A program made the translations under genes and the position numbers. The notes beneath the pieces were generated by a model. It was not told where the DNA came from. It saw only the letters and a program-made list of their open reading frames with translations, and searched no databases. Positions 1 through 14,000 of a stretch of DNA of 64,000 bases are shown here, piece by piece. The DNA comes from Dysidea avara (taxonomy: Eukaryota > Porifera > Demospongiae > Dictyoceratida > Dysideidae). How positions within the stretch are numbered: the stretch's first letter is position 1; each line of letters starts with the position of its first letter. The DNA is taken from NCBI RefSeq assembly GCF_963678975.1, contig NC_089277.1, positions 18,180,757 to 18,244,756 on the forward strand. Direction: 5' to 3'.

Positions 1-41
1 TTCTCTCACTCTTTCTTAACCTAGGAAATTTTCTAAATCAC

Positions 42-197
42 TTAGAATGGGTTTCTACGCTGTTTAGAGCCCCTCAGATGATGTGGGCTTGGCTACCCAC
101 AACTAATTACCTCGGCCTGTGGCCTCGGTAATTAAGTTTGTGGGTAACCTCCCCCACATCGTCCTTGGGCCTCTAAATAGCATAGAAACCTTTCTAA
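42..197. repeat. Fold-back (palindromic) element
   Basis: Two inverted arms, TTAGAATGGGTTTCTACGC and the reverse of GCATAGAAACCTTTCTAA, flank a near-perfect GC-richer centre (TAATTACCTCGG...CCGAGGTAATTA) around 105-135. This resembles a small inverted-repeat transposon. The remaining bases of 1-398 show nothing coding; 198-398 is AT-rich intron leading to the acceptor at 397-398. Confidence 0.6.
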
Positions 198-398
198 CTA
201 ATACTTAGAACAACTGATGAGACCTGTGGCTGCAAAATGAAGTCACGCAGAGACTCTCTGACCACCAGTTAATTAGAAAAATAAATTCCTTGGTTTTTGT
301 ATTATACTTAAAATATGCATAGTGAATAAGTATGTATTTGGGCTTATATCCATACATGCTGTGTGTTACATGTGTTGTATAAATAAATATTAATATAG

Positions 399-2045
399 AT
401 CACAGGCATATTGCAAAGTTACTAAAAGATAATGAGATGCTTGAAGGAGTTGACGTAAACTTAAATGAAGAACTTGGAAGAGGTTCTTATGCTAAAGTAT
501 TTAAAGCAGAATGGCTTGGCCTACCTTGTGTTGCTAAGGTATTTCACACTGATATCTTTCCCAAACATCATGCCGAAACCTGGAAACTGCTGGGAAGAGA
601 AATTCAGCTGCTGCAACAAATACGCCATCCCAATATTGTCCAGCTGTTAGGGTTTGTATCAGTTTCCACTACTAACATTCCTTCCATAGTAATGGAACTG
701 TTGGATACTAACCTCACTAACCTGCTTGAAAGACGTGGTGTTTTACCATTTGATATACAAGTTGGTATTTTACATGATGTAGCTGTTGGTCTTAGCTTTC
801 TTCATGGTCAGAAGGATCCCATCATTCACAGAGATTTGTCCAGTAATAACATTTTACTGACTAATCATTTGGTTGCAAAGATTAGTGATTTGGGATTGGC
901 CAAGCATATAAAATCACCAGAATTGCAGGCTGGATCAGCGGGAGGCTTTGGTACTCCTTATTTCATGCCTCCAGAAGTCATAGGGCAAAACCCTCCACAA
1001 ATTTCTCCAAAAACTGACATTTTCTCATTTGGAGTGGTCACATTACAAATAGCAACTGGTAAATTCCCTGAAGTGCGGGGCTCAATTAACCTTGATGCTG
1101 AAGCTAACAGAAGGATGCATCACATAAAACAGTTGGAAAAGAACAATCCTTTACATCAAATCATTCTACAGTGTTTAAGTAAAAGTGAGGGTCGTCCATT
1201 AGCTATTGAATTATGTAAAAGCTTGAAAAAGTTTAAAAGTACCATGAAGACTACCTTAGATTTTAGAAATGAATGCATTACAGCACAGAAGGAAAAAGAT
1301 GATTTAAGCCTAAAGTTAGAGCAAAAGAATGCTGACATGCAGGAAATGCAAGACAACGCACACAAAGAATTAGAAGCTTTACACGCTAAACTTGCTAAAG
1401 AAAAAGAATCCAAAGAAGCTAGTGCTTTGAAGAACAAAAAGCTAGAAGGTACCATTGATAAACTGACCCATAACCAAGTGAGGTTGCAAAAGCAAGTCAG
1501 TGATCAACAAGTTACAGCCAAAAGAAAATTTCAATCTGAACAACAAAAGCAAAAATTACTGCGTGATGAAAATAGTATGTTAAAAAGAAAGATTACAGAA
1601 GTTAAACAAAGTCAACCTTTGAATGTGACTAAATTATTAGTAGAGCAAAATATAAAGCTTGCAAATTTGCTGGAAAGCACCAACGATGATTTAAAGCTTC
1701 AAAAACAATGTGTAAAAGAATTGTTAGATCGCATGAGTAAAACGGATTCCACCTCAAGTTCCATTGATGAAACACTCCAGCAATGTAAGGCTGATAGGAG
1801 TTCAATAACAGCTCAAATGCAGGATACAGCGAAACACTTTTCACAACTTGAACATTTGCTACAAAGGGATGATTTATCACCCAAATCTTTGACATTACCT
1901 TCACAAACAAAAAGTGTCACTGGAACAGCTGTTACACCTATCGATGATGACATGCCTCAGTGTCCTCTCTGCCATATGACATTTGGGAGTAAAAATGAGT
2001 TGCAACTACATTATCTACAATCATGTGCTGGCTATGATAATCCAG
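399..2045 (+). CDS. Gene A exon with kinase domain, coiled coil and zinc finger
   Basis: The frame starts in mid-codon after the acceptor TATAG and reads HRHIAKLL, then the kinase: glycine loop GRGSYAKVF, ATP-binding lysine in CVAKVF, alpha-C glutamate in GREIQLL, catalytic HRD in IIHRDLSSNN, metal-binding DLG (in place of DFG) in KISDLGLAKH, and MPPE in place of APE. All catalytic residues are present, so it should be active. Roughly 240 residues of Lys/Glu/Gln-rich coiled coil follow. The end reads CPLCHMTF, then LQLHYLQSC: a C-x2-C-x12-H-x4-C finger like the C2HC fingers of NEMO and optineurin (which have H-x3-C). The open frame runs on to a TAG at 2063-2065, but that stop lies inside GTAAGTAG and is probably intronic. 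Donors at CCAG|GTACAT (2045) or TTA|GTAAGT (2057) both leave phase 1, which fits the exon at 8552. Confidence 0.85.
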
Positions 2046-5000
2046 GTACATTTGTTAGTAAGTAGCTGTATATTGTAGTAGCAGTAGCAGTAGCAGTAGC
2101 AGTAGCAGTAGAAGGATAGGAGATAACAAATTTTAATCACACTTAAAAAGCCTAATGTAGAGTATGTTAGTTCAAGACACACAGAAAGTCAGCACACCAC
2201 ACCATCGGTATATAGACAGGAAAAAGCATTTTACGCATGCATAGCTCCATCACCCCTTCTTCAAAGCATGCCATTTTTGCATTGTACAGTAGCTGTCTGC
2301 CAGATAGGGTAGACCGTACAGAGAATGTGATTAAATTTGCATCAGCCATTATGAACATTCAAAATTTTGATTTTATTGTTTGTTTCTTTTTCTTAAGCAG
2401 TTGAGGGTCTATGGAAGCTTTGACTTCTTTTTGAACACTTTGTAAAAATTGTTATAAAACACATATGCACAACTTGATTGGTGCAAAGTAAAAGTGTATA
2501 AAGGTGAATTAATGTTCTAAGTTTGCTAAATATCCTCAGAGTTATGAAGTCAACGTTTATTCACATAAAAAAGATTGAACTTTTCTCACGGCAACAGGGT
2601 AAACCAAGTATGGGAATAACTTAAAAATCAGTGTCTGTGTGTATATATATATAGGCTGATCATTTTAGCAGTGCTTTTTGATACAATGGAGTTGCAGCTA
2701 CAGAATTATAAAGCAAAAACTAAGCAAGTACAAGTACACAAAAAATTTGGAGTTTTCAACTAGAGTAGAGACCATAGCACATTGATAAAATTTATTTATT
2801 ATTATTAATACTTTACAGTGACCGGCACTGAAGGTCTACAGCAACATGTGCTGCAGCCTTAGGATTACCTAACCTAAATTCAAGGACTTAGACTTAATGA
2901 CTTATAGCTGGAAAGGTGTAATAGAAAAGGGGCCAAAGTAAGGAAAAAAATCCCTCCAACCCCAGGATTCGAACTGCAGGTCACCCAATGTCTAGTCGGG
3001 GCCACACTTAGTCTTCCTCCAGGAGGGATGAATTTTCTTCCTTAAACCTAAAGTATTTATTATTAACACTTTACAGTGACCGAAAAAGTACTGAAACAAG
3101 CTGGAGTAGTGCATGATATTGAATTACAGTAAAAAAATAAGAAGTGTTATCCCTATTTTGCTCAAGATACCATAGTGTAAATGCACAGTAGGGATATAAC
3201 ACTTTCGTTCCTCTGAACACCCTGACTTAGCCGGACAGCGAGATCAGCGAGTGATTGGATAGTATTCGAGTGGAAATTGTATTACTTCGTCCTGTTAGTT
3301 AAGACTAAGCTCCAGACAACTGAAAGGGCCTGTTTATTTGAACAATTTCTGGCCCGGGTGAATAGAGTGTGGACCATCGTGATCAGCGAGTGATCGGATA
3401 GTATTCGAGTGGAAATTGTATTACTTCATCCTGTTAGTCGAGACTAAGCCCCAGATAACTGACAGGGCCTGTTTGTTCGAACAACTTCCGGCCCTGGTGA
3501 ATAGAACGCAGATCATCATACTGAGACAGGTCATAGATCTGAACACCACTGCTACTACGATCAAAGGTAAGTTATGCATGCTACTATGGACCTATGTGCT
3601 TCCAATTTTAGCACAGTACGTACTTTAATAAGCTGTACAGGAACTTAATAGCTAGCTCACAAGTTACACTGTAACTAGCTGCGCTACAACAAAACTAAAC
3701 AAACTAGTATTTTTTAAAAATTGGTATTTTAAAAATGATGTAGGGATCTATGCAATAAGAAGTAGTGGAACAAGAGATGAATGATGGTATTATAGCATAG
3801 CTCGGTGGGAAAGTCCCTACTTTGGCATTGAGCAAAATTATAGCTAATGTGCCAAAGTAGGGACTTTCCTACTGAGCTATGCTGTAATACCATCATTCAT
3901 ATCTTGTTTCACTACTTTTTATTGCATAGTTCCCTACATCATTTTTAAATTAACAATTTTTTTAATGTATGAGATATACCATTTCATTTTTTGTGGTTAA
4001 CTCTTTGATTTAAAAATTGCCAATACAACCGATAGTCATGGCTACTTTTAATTTCCCTTTTTGTAGTCCACTATTGTATCAAGACATATGGTAGTGTGTT
4101 GTGTGGCCTGGTGCTCCACACCGTGAGTATATTGACAGGAAGAAAGAAAACAGCTTATTCACTCGTGCATAGCTCCATGGCCCCTTCTCTAAAGCACACC
4201 ATTTTTGTATTATAGCTGTCTGCCGGGTAGGGTAGGCCACACAGCAAATTTGATTAAATTCACAACAGCCATTTGCGAGATATGGGTGTTCAAAAATTTG
4301 ATTTAATTGTTTTTCTTCTTATGCCGTATGGGGGCTTTGATTTATTTTTGCACACTTTGTAAAAATTGCTATAAAACGTAAATGTGTAATTCGATTGCCT
4401 CAATCTTTGGCATAAATGAAGAGTGTATAAAGGTGAATTCACATACCACGTTTGCTATGAATCTGATGAATATCCAAGGAGTTATGAGCATTTATTCATG
4501 AAAAAAGATCAAACTTCTGTCACAGTTATGAGATAAACCAAGTATAGGAATAACTTGAAAATTGGTGTGTAGATAGGCTGATCATCGTAGCAGTGCCTTT
4601 TGATAGTTTGAACTAGTGTTGAACAATATTGCCTTTCTGATAATCTAGATTACTGTTTTAATAATAATCTCGATTTTCGATTAAATCTCGATATCTGGTT
4701 TACTGAAGTATACAATGTACCTCTCTGCAACAAGGCATTCAGCAAGCTAAAGGTCTCTATCATTCATGATGGTAGTTTTGTTTGCCGACAAGCTCAAATT
4801 CTTAGAATGCTAAGCCCTTTCTATGACCATGCAAAGAAACTTTCACAAGACCAAATCTATTAAGGGTGGGATCTTCACTATTGTCCTGTTTATTGCAACG
4901 AAATTAATGTTTGCTACTTGACAAGATGTAAAATGGATTAGTGACTAATTTCTAGATTAGTGAAACATATCTAGATTATCGATTTAATTGATTAATCACC

Positions 5001-8000
5001 CAATGCTAGTTTGAATAACAAAGCTACAAAGTTATAAACCAAACAAGTGTAAATCGTGGGATCGAGATACGTTAGTAGAGCACAGTCACTGTGAGGTAAA
5101 AAAGGTGGACAAAAAATGTCAAGAAAGCTTACCTGAGCTCAAACCAGGGACTTCCATACCTAACACCTGCATCATTAACCACTGAACCACTGCTGTCTTG
5201 ACTGATCATCTCACTTAATTCTTTTAAAATGAAAATTCTACTAGTAAAGAAACGTTTATTATTTCATAATAATATCTACCAATAGAAGTACTAGATTGTT
5301 CTAGAACATTCTATGTATGTCAAAAGAAGTGAAATCCACACAAAACAGCCAAGCTGTGAAAAAATGGTGCAGCCTTTAAAAGCCTGGGTGAAAAAAAGCT
5401 GTGAAATCAAAAGTGGCGGCCAAGAAATGGCTGCAACAATGTTAATGCTAATAAATTTTAACGTTAACATCATAAACAGTTTGGCTGTTTTTGCATGGAT
5501 TTTACTTCTTTTTAAATATATATGCTTCATATTAGTGAGTAACTTAGTATGGATAGAAATGTGCTTGTCTTTAATATTGAGTAAAAAGCTGATCCTACAT
5601 CCATAAAGTGATACCTAAAAAATATTAATAGAATACTGTAGGGTTCAAGCAATGTAAAGTAGTTAAATAAGAGATGATGGCAGCTACGTGTAAACGAAAA
5701 TCCTACTTGGCATTGTAGCAATGTGGAAAATCTGTAAATTGGCATGTTTTTCGCCATCTTTTAAATGCCAAAGTAGGGAATTTCCCACATTACTGCAATG
5801 CCAAGTAGGGATTTTCCCTCATAGCTACTATCATGTCTTGTTTCACTACTAAATTAATGATTTTTATTGCACTGGTTAACTTTTTTTGTTAGAGCATAGC
5901 TCTATAATATACACTATTGTTGTGACTGCTGTATTAGATCTTGCTACTCAGCTACGCAGTAGATTAAGCTGGGTGGCATGTACAAATGCAATTGTGAAAT
6001 ATGAGCCCTCAAAGTGAAGCTTAATTTCTTTGTTTTTTTTTCTTTGTTTAGGGGGCTTGGGAGGCTCAGATTATTCTTTTCGCACAACCATTACAAAATT
6101 TCAGTGTGCAGTTCGATTGTCTTGAACTTTGGTGAACTTTAAGAATGTATTGCAACAAAATCATGTACCAAGTTTGGTGCAAACCTGATAAATAGTCAGA
6201 GATATGGATGATTATTTGCATTAAAAAGGCTGACTTGTTGTCATGCCTACAGGTAAACTGCTTATGGGAATAACTTAAAAATCAGTCTGCGCGTATAGGT
6301 TGATCATCATATGTAGCTCAAACCTTTTAAGAATTGTATTGACAGCTATAGAGTTACAAGGCAAAAATTAAATCCTGGGGTTGAGATACTCTAATAGAAC
6401 AGTCACCACAAGGAAAAAAAAGGGGGGGGGGGTTGAAAATTACCATTGTTCGAACTAGGGACCTCCGTACTGAGCACCCAAATCCTAAACCACTGAGCTG
6501 CTGCTATCATGGTTGTTCACTTCACTTAATTTCTATAAATGAATTTTCTTCATAAAATCTACTCAGTAGTAAAATTTCAAAGATCTACCAATGGAAAATC
6601 TAGAACATTCTGTGTATACTCTATTAGAAATCCTGAAAAAAGGTGCACTCTATTAGAGTAACACAATAGTAATCAAATAAAACTCTGCAGTACAACACTA
6701 TTGTAACTTCTGTAATATTCCATTGAATCGAAGCCAACTTTATAGCCATTTTGGTACCAATCGGTGGGTAGTATACTACGATTAAGACCTGCTCGCACCA
6801 ATTGTGACCACATCTGAAAGAACCCCATATGTTAGTGCATTTTACAAATTCCATTTTATTACATCTAGTTAGCCAATGGAATGGTCAACCAAAGTTTCAA
6901 CTCTAGAAGCCTTGAAATTTCAAAGATACAGTGCTACAAAGTGGCAATAATGGGAAAATCGATTTGTACAGTGACAATACGGAAAATAAACTACAGGTGC
7001 TTAATTAAATGGTCATAACTTACAAATGCAGTCCTCTACCAAGACGAAATTTATACCATCTGATTCCCCATGAACAAGCAAATCCATTGCTGGGTAAATT
7101 TTACCTTCCAGGCCTTTCCTATGACCAGGGCTAAGGCGAAAAAAATGATAGTAAACTGCTTGTCCAACACAAGGCAGACTAATGCTCATATCTTTCTTCT
7201 CCTTGAGAGCACGGATACGAAACAAAGAGTTTCAAACTTCCCTTGCTTTGGGGATCACAATGGTACCAAGATATTTGCCATTACCACTTTCCTTCACTGT
7301 GTAACAAATGCTTAAAAAATTTACGGAGTTTTTTTTTTTCGATTTTGTAAATATTTCACCCATTGCATTTATTGCATTATACTGTACAATTAGGCTTGCG
7401 CTAATGTATGGGATTCTTGCAGATCCGGTCACAATTGTCATTATCATAATCATCACTTTAAGTGCTATGCTAGCAAAACTTGTGACAGCAACTGCATGGA
7501 AATCGTATTCTCAAGCACAAAATTAAAGAGCAATTATATCAGTATTAGCTAAAAATGGTTGTTGCATAGCCGGATAGTTCCTTTGGCTTTAGTATCGGAT
7601 TGGCATATACATGTAGGTATTTCCTGTATTGGCAGAGCACTATATCATCATCGTTGTATCTGTAGAAAAGAAGAACAATAATGTGTCAAAAGCCTGGGTA
7701 AAAAAAGTTGTGAAATCAAAGGTGGCGGCCATGAAATGGCTACAAAATCAATTTTAATAAGGCTTCATGTTGGTGCATTATTAAAATTTATTTCATCAAC
7801 ATCATTGCAACCATTTCTTGGCTACCACCTTTGATTTCACATTTTTTTCACCCAGGCTTTTGAAGGCCGCACCATGTTTATACAGCTCGCATGGATAATC
7901 TTCACAGAATAGTCTTATTCCATTTATCAAATACTATTACAGGCACCCAGATATAGAATTTAAAAATTCATCAAAACCTATACTTTGGTCTGCCTGCCTC

Positions 8001-11000
8001 AGTGCCTGCATGATCAGTCGCAAAGCTAGAATGTATCAACTATTATAATTACGCTGCTTGCTCTAAGCCATTACACCTATGCATTGTAATTTACTTTTCA
8101 AAAGTTCCAGTGAGTCATCTGTATGGCATTGCAAAGATGGATAAAAAAAAACCCATGCATAGTGCTCCTTCCTGTTGCCTAAACCTGAAACCCTCTCTGA
8201 ACATTTCTAGATCTACCACTGCCATGCCCCCCTTTAATGATCAGAACACCCAACTACATCTCTTGCTGAGCCTCAATGATATAGCTCTGTAGAAAACAAG
8301 GTATAGGCTATCTTGGTATGTGGGTGCTGAAGATGGAGGGAATTTTTGCAGTACATACAAAAATGATTCAAATTCGAGAAGGGAGCATGGAGCTACATAC
8401 GTATGCGTGAATATCACGTTCTCTTTTTCCTGTAAATATATGCAGCATTTTTAGCGACATGCGTCACTTTAGGGGAACCCTTTTAAGTACTGTCTTGATA
8501 GTGAGGATTACGAAACCAGTACTACACATACGAGGTGTTGTTACATTGTAGTTGCTGCTTCTCATCAAGATGTTGGCCAGAGTTCTTCTGATGCTTATAG
8601 TGGAGCTAATGTGATGGCATTTATGGGGAAGGAACGTAATATAGGAGCAGCTCAAAAGCCTGGTATTGATCTGCAGGGAGTAGAAGACATAGCAACGCAA
8701 GCCAAAATAAAGGAACTAGAAGTACAGCTACACAGTAAAGAGCAAGAGAAAAGTGAAATCAAACGAAATATGGATCGTGCAATTGCACAGTTGACTAATC
8801 GGATATGGCGTCTTGAAGATCAGCTTAAGAATATACCTAGCTCTACTGGTGGCAGTAATGAAGTGAGTTCATTAGCATGTACGTACAGGTGTAATTGCTT
8901 TGTTTTTTCTATACCCTGTAGGCTGCTATGGTTGAAGAGATACGCAAGCTAAACATGAAGATAGCTGAACTGGAGAGTGCTGATCGCATGATGAAGGAGT
9001 CAACTGCTGGACAGGATGAATTAGAGAGACACCATCAACAACAGATCCTAAAACTGGAGTGGAGAAATAACAAGCTTAAACTACAAGTTGCTAACTTGGA
9101 AGAAATTTGCAGAATGCAACAAGGAGAGGCCCTTGAAGATTCTAAAAAGGAAATTGAGCATAACAAGGCTGTGATTGCTCAACTTCAGAGTCAGATGCAA
9201 GAGAATGATATTCGTTACAAGCAAGTCGCTTCAAGCCTTGAAGATGCGCACCAGAAGCAAACTGACTTGCTAGAGGAGAGTAGGGCGGCCATGACAAAGT
9301 CCATGCAACTGACTGAAGAGAATGCTAAACTACATGAACAAAATTTCAACTTGTCAGAAGATTTGAAGTCACTCACTGCCAAGTTACAGCAGCAAGGAGG
9401 AGGAGGTGCCATGGCCAATGATGAGGAGGTTGCTACTTTGAAAAAAGAAAGTGCCAGGCTAAAAATACTGGTATGTAAATGATAGCTATACTGTCATATA
9501 GTATTTGTACATTTGACATATACGGGTCCGTCCGTACCCATGCATAATTCATGTTCATGCATTGGTTTACATATATGTTTACATAGTTACATACATTTAT
9601 GTGACCGGATCTGTGAAAACCCGACATAATGGCTTTGTTATTGAATATTTATAATCTACTTAGCCGAGTGTATGCTCTGGCCAAGTTTCAGCCTTGTATG
9701 CCAACAACTTTTGGAATTACAGCCCTACAAAGTAGCAGCAACAGAAAGATCAATTTGTACAGCAAGTATTGGGAAAGTAAATTACAGGTGCTTACAAAAA
9801 TGACTGTAACTTACAAACGCAATGCATTACAGAGTTGCAACTTGTACCATCGTGTTCGCCATGAATAGGGGAGTCCATGACGTGGTAGGTTTTTTCTCCT
9901 ACCACCTTTCTTCACTACATACAGAGACGAAATCAGTGAAGAAAAATCGATCGCATATGCTTGCTTCGACATGACGTAAACAAATGCCCATAACTCACAT
10001 GTCCTTTAGGCTACTGCGATGAAACAAAGATTTCAAACTCCTCTTGAGTAGGCGAATAAGGTGATATCCATTTTAAAATCATTACTCCCTTTCTTCACAA
10101 AGAACAAAACATTTAAAAAATTTTACGATTTTTTTTCATTTATGCAAATATTTTACCCATTGCAATCAATAGCCTATAGCGAAAATTTAGGCTTGCACCA
10201 TTATGTCGGGTTTTCACAGATCCAGTTACATATATTTGTATATTGGACACTGTTCATACTTACACATTTTTCCATTGTAAGGCATTTGTTCTGTTGTGTG
10301 TAGGCTGAAAATGATGAAAGAGAGAAGCAGATGCTTGAGCAGAAGAACTATTGTTTAGCTGCAGAATTGCAACGATTGCGTGAAGTGCAAGAGTCTGGAG
10401 CAGCCACAGAAACTAATACCCAAGAGACAGATACCCTCAGAGTTGAGAATGCCAAGTTAAACACCACCGTACAGACGCTACAAATGCAACAGACTTCCTA
10501 TCAAGCTACCCACCAGGAAGTGACAATGAAGATTTCCTCAATTGAGGCAGAGAACTTGTCACTGCAACAGCAAGTGACTGGACTAAAGACTTCACAGTAC
10601 CGTCTACAACAACAAGTAAACTCCACAGAACAGGAGAAGAAAATGTTAAATGAGCAACTAAGACAACTGCAGCTAACTGCCAGATCTGGGGCTAAAAGTT
10701 CAGAAGTATCTTCTCTGCAGCAGCAACCACAACAGATCACTCAAGAAAGGGATAGTGCTAAGAGACAGATGCAAAGCATGGAGCACTTTAAGACATTACT
10801 TGAGGATGAGAACATGCGACAGAAGGAGACCATATCTAAACTGCAGTCCCAAGTGTCTACTGATAAAATCTTAACCAGTGAAGAAACTAATCATACTCCA
10901 TCTCCCAGTTTAGTCAAGAAGCCTACTAAACGATCTAGTAAGGCAATCATCAAGCAGGCTACTACTAGCACAAGTGGGAAAAAGACACCAGTTTGGTGTG

Positions 11001-14000
11001 AACCAGTCACTTCAGTTAGTAAAGGGCAGAGGGTAGTGATTGGACAATCTGGTGGCGATGAATGTGGCACTGTGAGAGTTGTAAATGTTACAATCGGCTC
11101 AAAGACAGGCTTTGTTGGAATAGAGATGGATCTTCCAAGTATGTGTGCTAGTTTCATATGTTAACCTGATTGTATGGGTATATTCTTGTAGGTGGTGTCT
11201 CAGATGGTGAAGTTAAAGGTGTACGTCATTTTACATGGTAAGTAACCATCCATCGTATCTGAAACGTTTAGTTGTTATACTGTAGAATCTGGTGCATCTG
11301 CCTAATAAAAGTTTGCAAAATATAATTAATACGTATATATCGCTAAGAAAGCTGATGAGCCACACCGTGGGCATATTGCCAGGAAGAAAGAAAATGCATT
11401 TTCACACATGCATAGCTTCATGGACCCTTCTTCGGAGCATACGAATTTTGCATTGTAGCTGCCTGCCACCTTTGGCACTTCACATCCAACTTTAAACAAA
11501 ATTACTGTATGTGTTTGTGAAATACAAGTCCTCAAAGTAAGGCTTGTTTTCCAGGAGCCTAATTTTCTTCTTTTTGCACACTCAAAAACCAGTATAAAGC
11601 TCAAATGCGCAACTCAATTGTTTCATAGATCTACCAGTAGAAAATTTAGATTTTTCTACAATATTCCATGTGTGTTCTATTAGAAGTCCTTGAAAAGAAT
11701 GTGCACTGTATTAGGGTATTACAAAAACATAATAATAGTCAAATAAAAATCTACAATATTATCATGTAGTTGTTCATAATTATAGTGCAGCAGTTCTGTA
11801 TACTAAAGAACCTTATAACCCTTTGTTGCCGAAAAGTTACTTAAATCAGTTAAGTGGCTTTGAATGCATGCCCATTGAAATCCGTTCATAGCACCTTCGA
11901 TCTGGGGGCTACAGGGCTGAAATTACTGTCATTTATTCAGGAGTTTCAAACAGTGTAGTGAGTGAGGCCAAGAAAACTAGCTAGCCAGGGAAACCAACTC
12001 CACTAGTAAAGTCTGTCAGGAGCTTCTTATTGTGCATAAAGCAGACAGCCATTGGATGTCTGTGAGTCAGCATGATGGTATACAGGCAGTACCACTATTG
12101 GACCCAAGGGTTGTAGTGAATGCTCTGAGATGCACTTCATAGCTATACTGACAACCAATACTTATTACAATATGCTATTCTATATGCATTTGATGTTAAA
12201 GTTGTGATAATGAGGTGTGTCATTTTGTAACTATGCACTTGTGTTGTTAGAACAAATAAAATCTGCAATATAATACTATTGTAGCTTGTCTTTCTTTAAT
12301 CATTATTGTGCCTGTAGATCAGAAGAAATTACAAGTCCTTTTGGCTGGCTTTGGAATATTTAAAGTACAAAATGAAGTGAAATTCATGCAAAAGCAGCTA
12401 AGCTGTAAAAAGGGTGTGGCCTTCAAAACCCTGGGCGAAAAGGTTGTGAAATCAAATCTAAGGTGGCAGACAAGAAATGGCATACAATAATGTTAATGTC
12501 GATCTAATCCAAAACAGCCAAGCTGTAAATAAAGAGTGCGGCCCTCAAAAAGGCTATGGTGAAAAAAGATGTGAAATCCAAGGTGGCGGCCAAGAAATGG
12601 CTGTGATGGTAGGTTAATGCTAAAAATTTTAATAACAACAATTCAGGTGAATTTGATGCCGCTTGGTCTTGGCACAAAATTCACCTGAATTGCTGTTATT
12701 AAAATTTTTACCATTAACCTACCATCACAGCCATTTCTTGGCCGCCACCTTGGATTTCACATCTTTTTCACCATAGCCTTTTTGAGGGCCGCACTCTTTA
12801 TTTACAGCTTGGCTGTTTTGGATTAGATTTCACTTCTTTTTGTATTTGTATACATAGGCCAGCTTTGGGGCTTTTTTAACTTAGGGACCACAAGGGAGTA
12901 GGCGTGGCCCACGAAATAATATCACCCAAAAACCAGCCTCAATTTTCTCTTACAACAATGAGGCAGTATTGGTGAGGTAAAACTAAGCCCAAACAAGCTT
13001 TCAGATCGACCCGAAACGCTTTCAACAAGTTGCTACGGAATTTTAAATTTTTTTATTCAAGTAACTGACTGACTGATGCCTTCAGACAAGCGCAACTCGA
13101 TAACGGCTAAGGCTATGGGCTTGATTTTTTCACTGTTCGACGTCGCTTCAGCCCAATAGTCTGGCGTAGCCGACCCGCGCGTAGCGCGAGGGTCTGGTGA
13201 CAGCCGCATTCATTACCTGTGCAGATGGAATGCAATTAAATTTGAAAATACGTGCAAAACACTTGGGACAATTTCCGGTAACAGAGCGCGACAGCTACTG
13301 TACTTGCACTTGAATGACGTCTATTTCCTCTACAAACCCTTACATTTGTGCTGGTTGTGGAAAAGACATGAGAAGCTCGCCATAATCTGTGGCCAAATTG
13401 GAATAACGTCATAGAATGTTGTTAATTGGTCACTAAGCGATCTGATTGGACGCACCAGTTTTTCGTAAGGCTGGCACAGGTACTGAATGCGGCTGTCACC
13501 AGACCCTCGCGTTACGCACGCAGGTCGGCTACGCCAGACAATCGGCCCGACAGGTGCCTTTTGGCATACTGCAGTATGTACAATACATTCTTCATGGACT
13601 CACCAGTGTCCTCCTTTGTGTCCCATTCATCTTTGCTGACAGGGAAAGGTGTCGATTTGGCGCGAGCACGTGATAGCTTCCCTTCGAAATAGAAATCGTC
13701 CATATTTTTCATCATGGCTATATTGATTGCAGAGGTGCTTTTCAAACAGTTCTTGATTCGTACTGCTGTGTAAGGGATTGAACACAGCCTACAGCAAAGC
13801 ATAATGGATACTTCACTTTTCAGACATATGATTGGGACGCGTGGCATGATTTCTTTCTTTTGGTATGTGTGGATTGTAGAGGTGCTTTTCGAACAGTTCT
13901 TGATTTGAAATGCTGTGTAACGGATTGAACATAGCTGACAACATGGATACTTCACTTTTCAGACGATAATTGATATAGCTGGGGCGCGCGGTGCCTTTTC

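Noticed and set aside
437-437. ATG at 437 as the true start of gene A
   Set aside because: The frame extends upstream to an acceptor conserved in gene B (TATAG|ATCACAG), so this Met is internal.
895-905. DLG in place of DFG as evidence for a dead kinase
   Set aside because: The metal-binding Asp, the catalytic HRD and the ATP-binding Lys are all present, and DLG is common among active kinases.
8611-8952. A separate small gene starting at 8611
   Set aside because: The frame stays open back to a good acceptor at 8551 and continues into coiled-coil exons; the start codon there is incidental.
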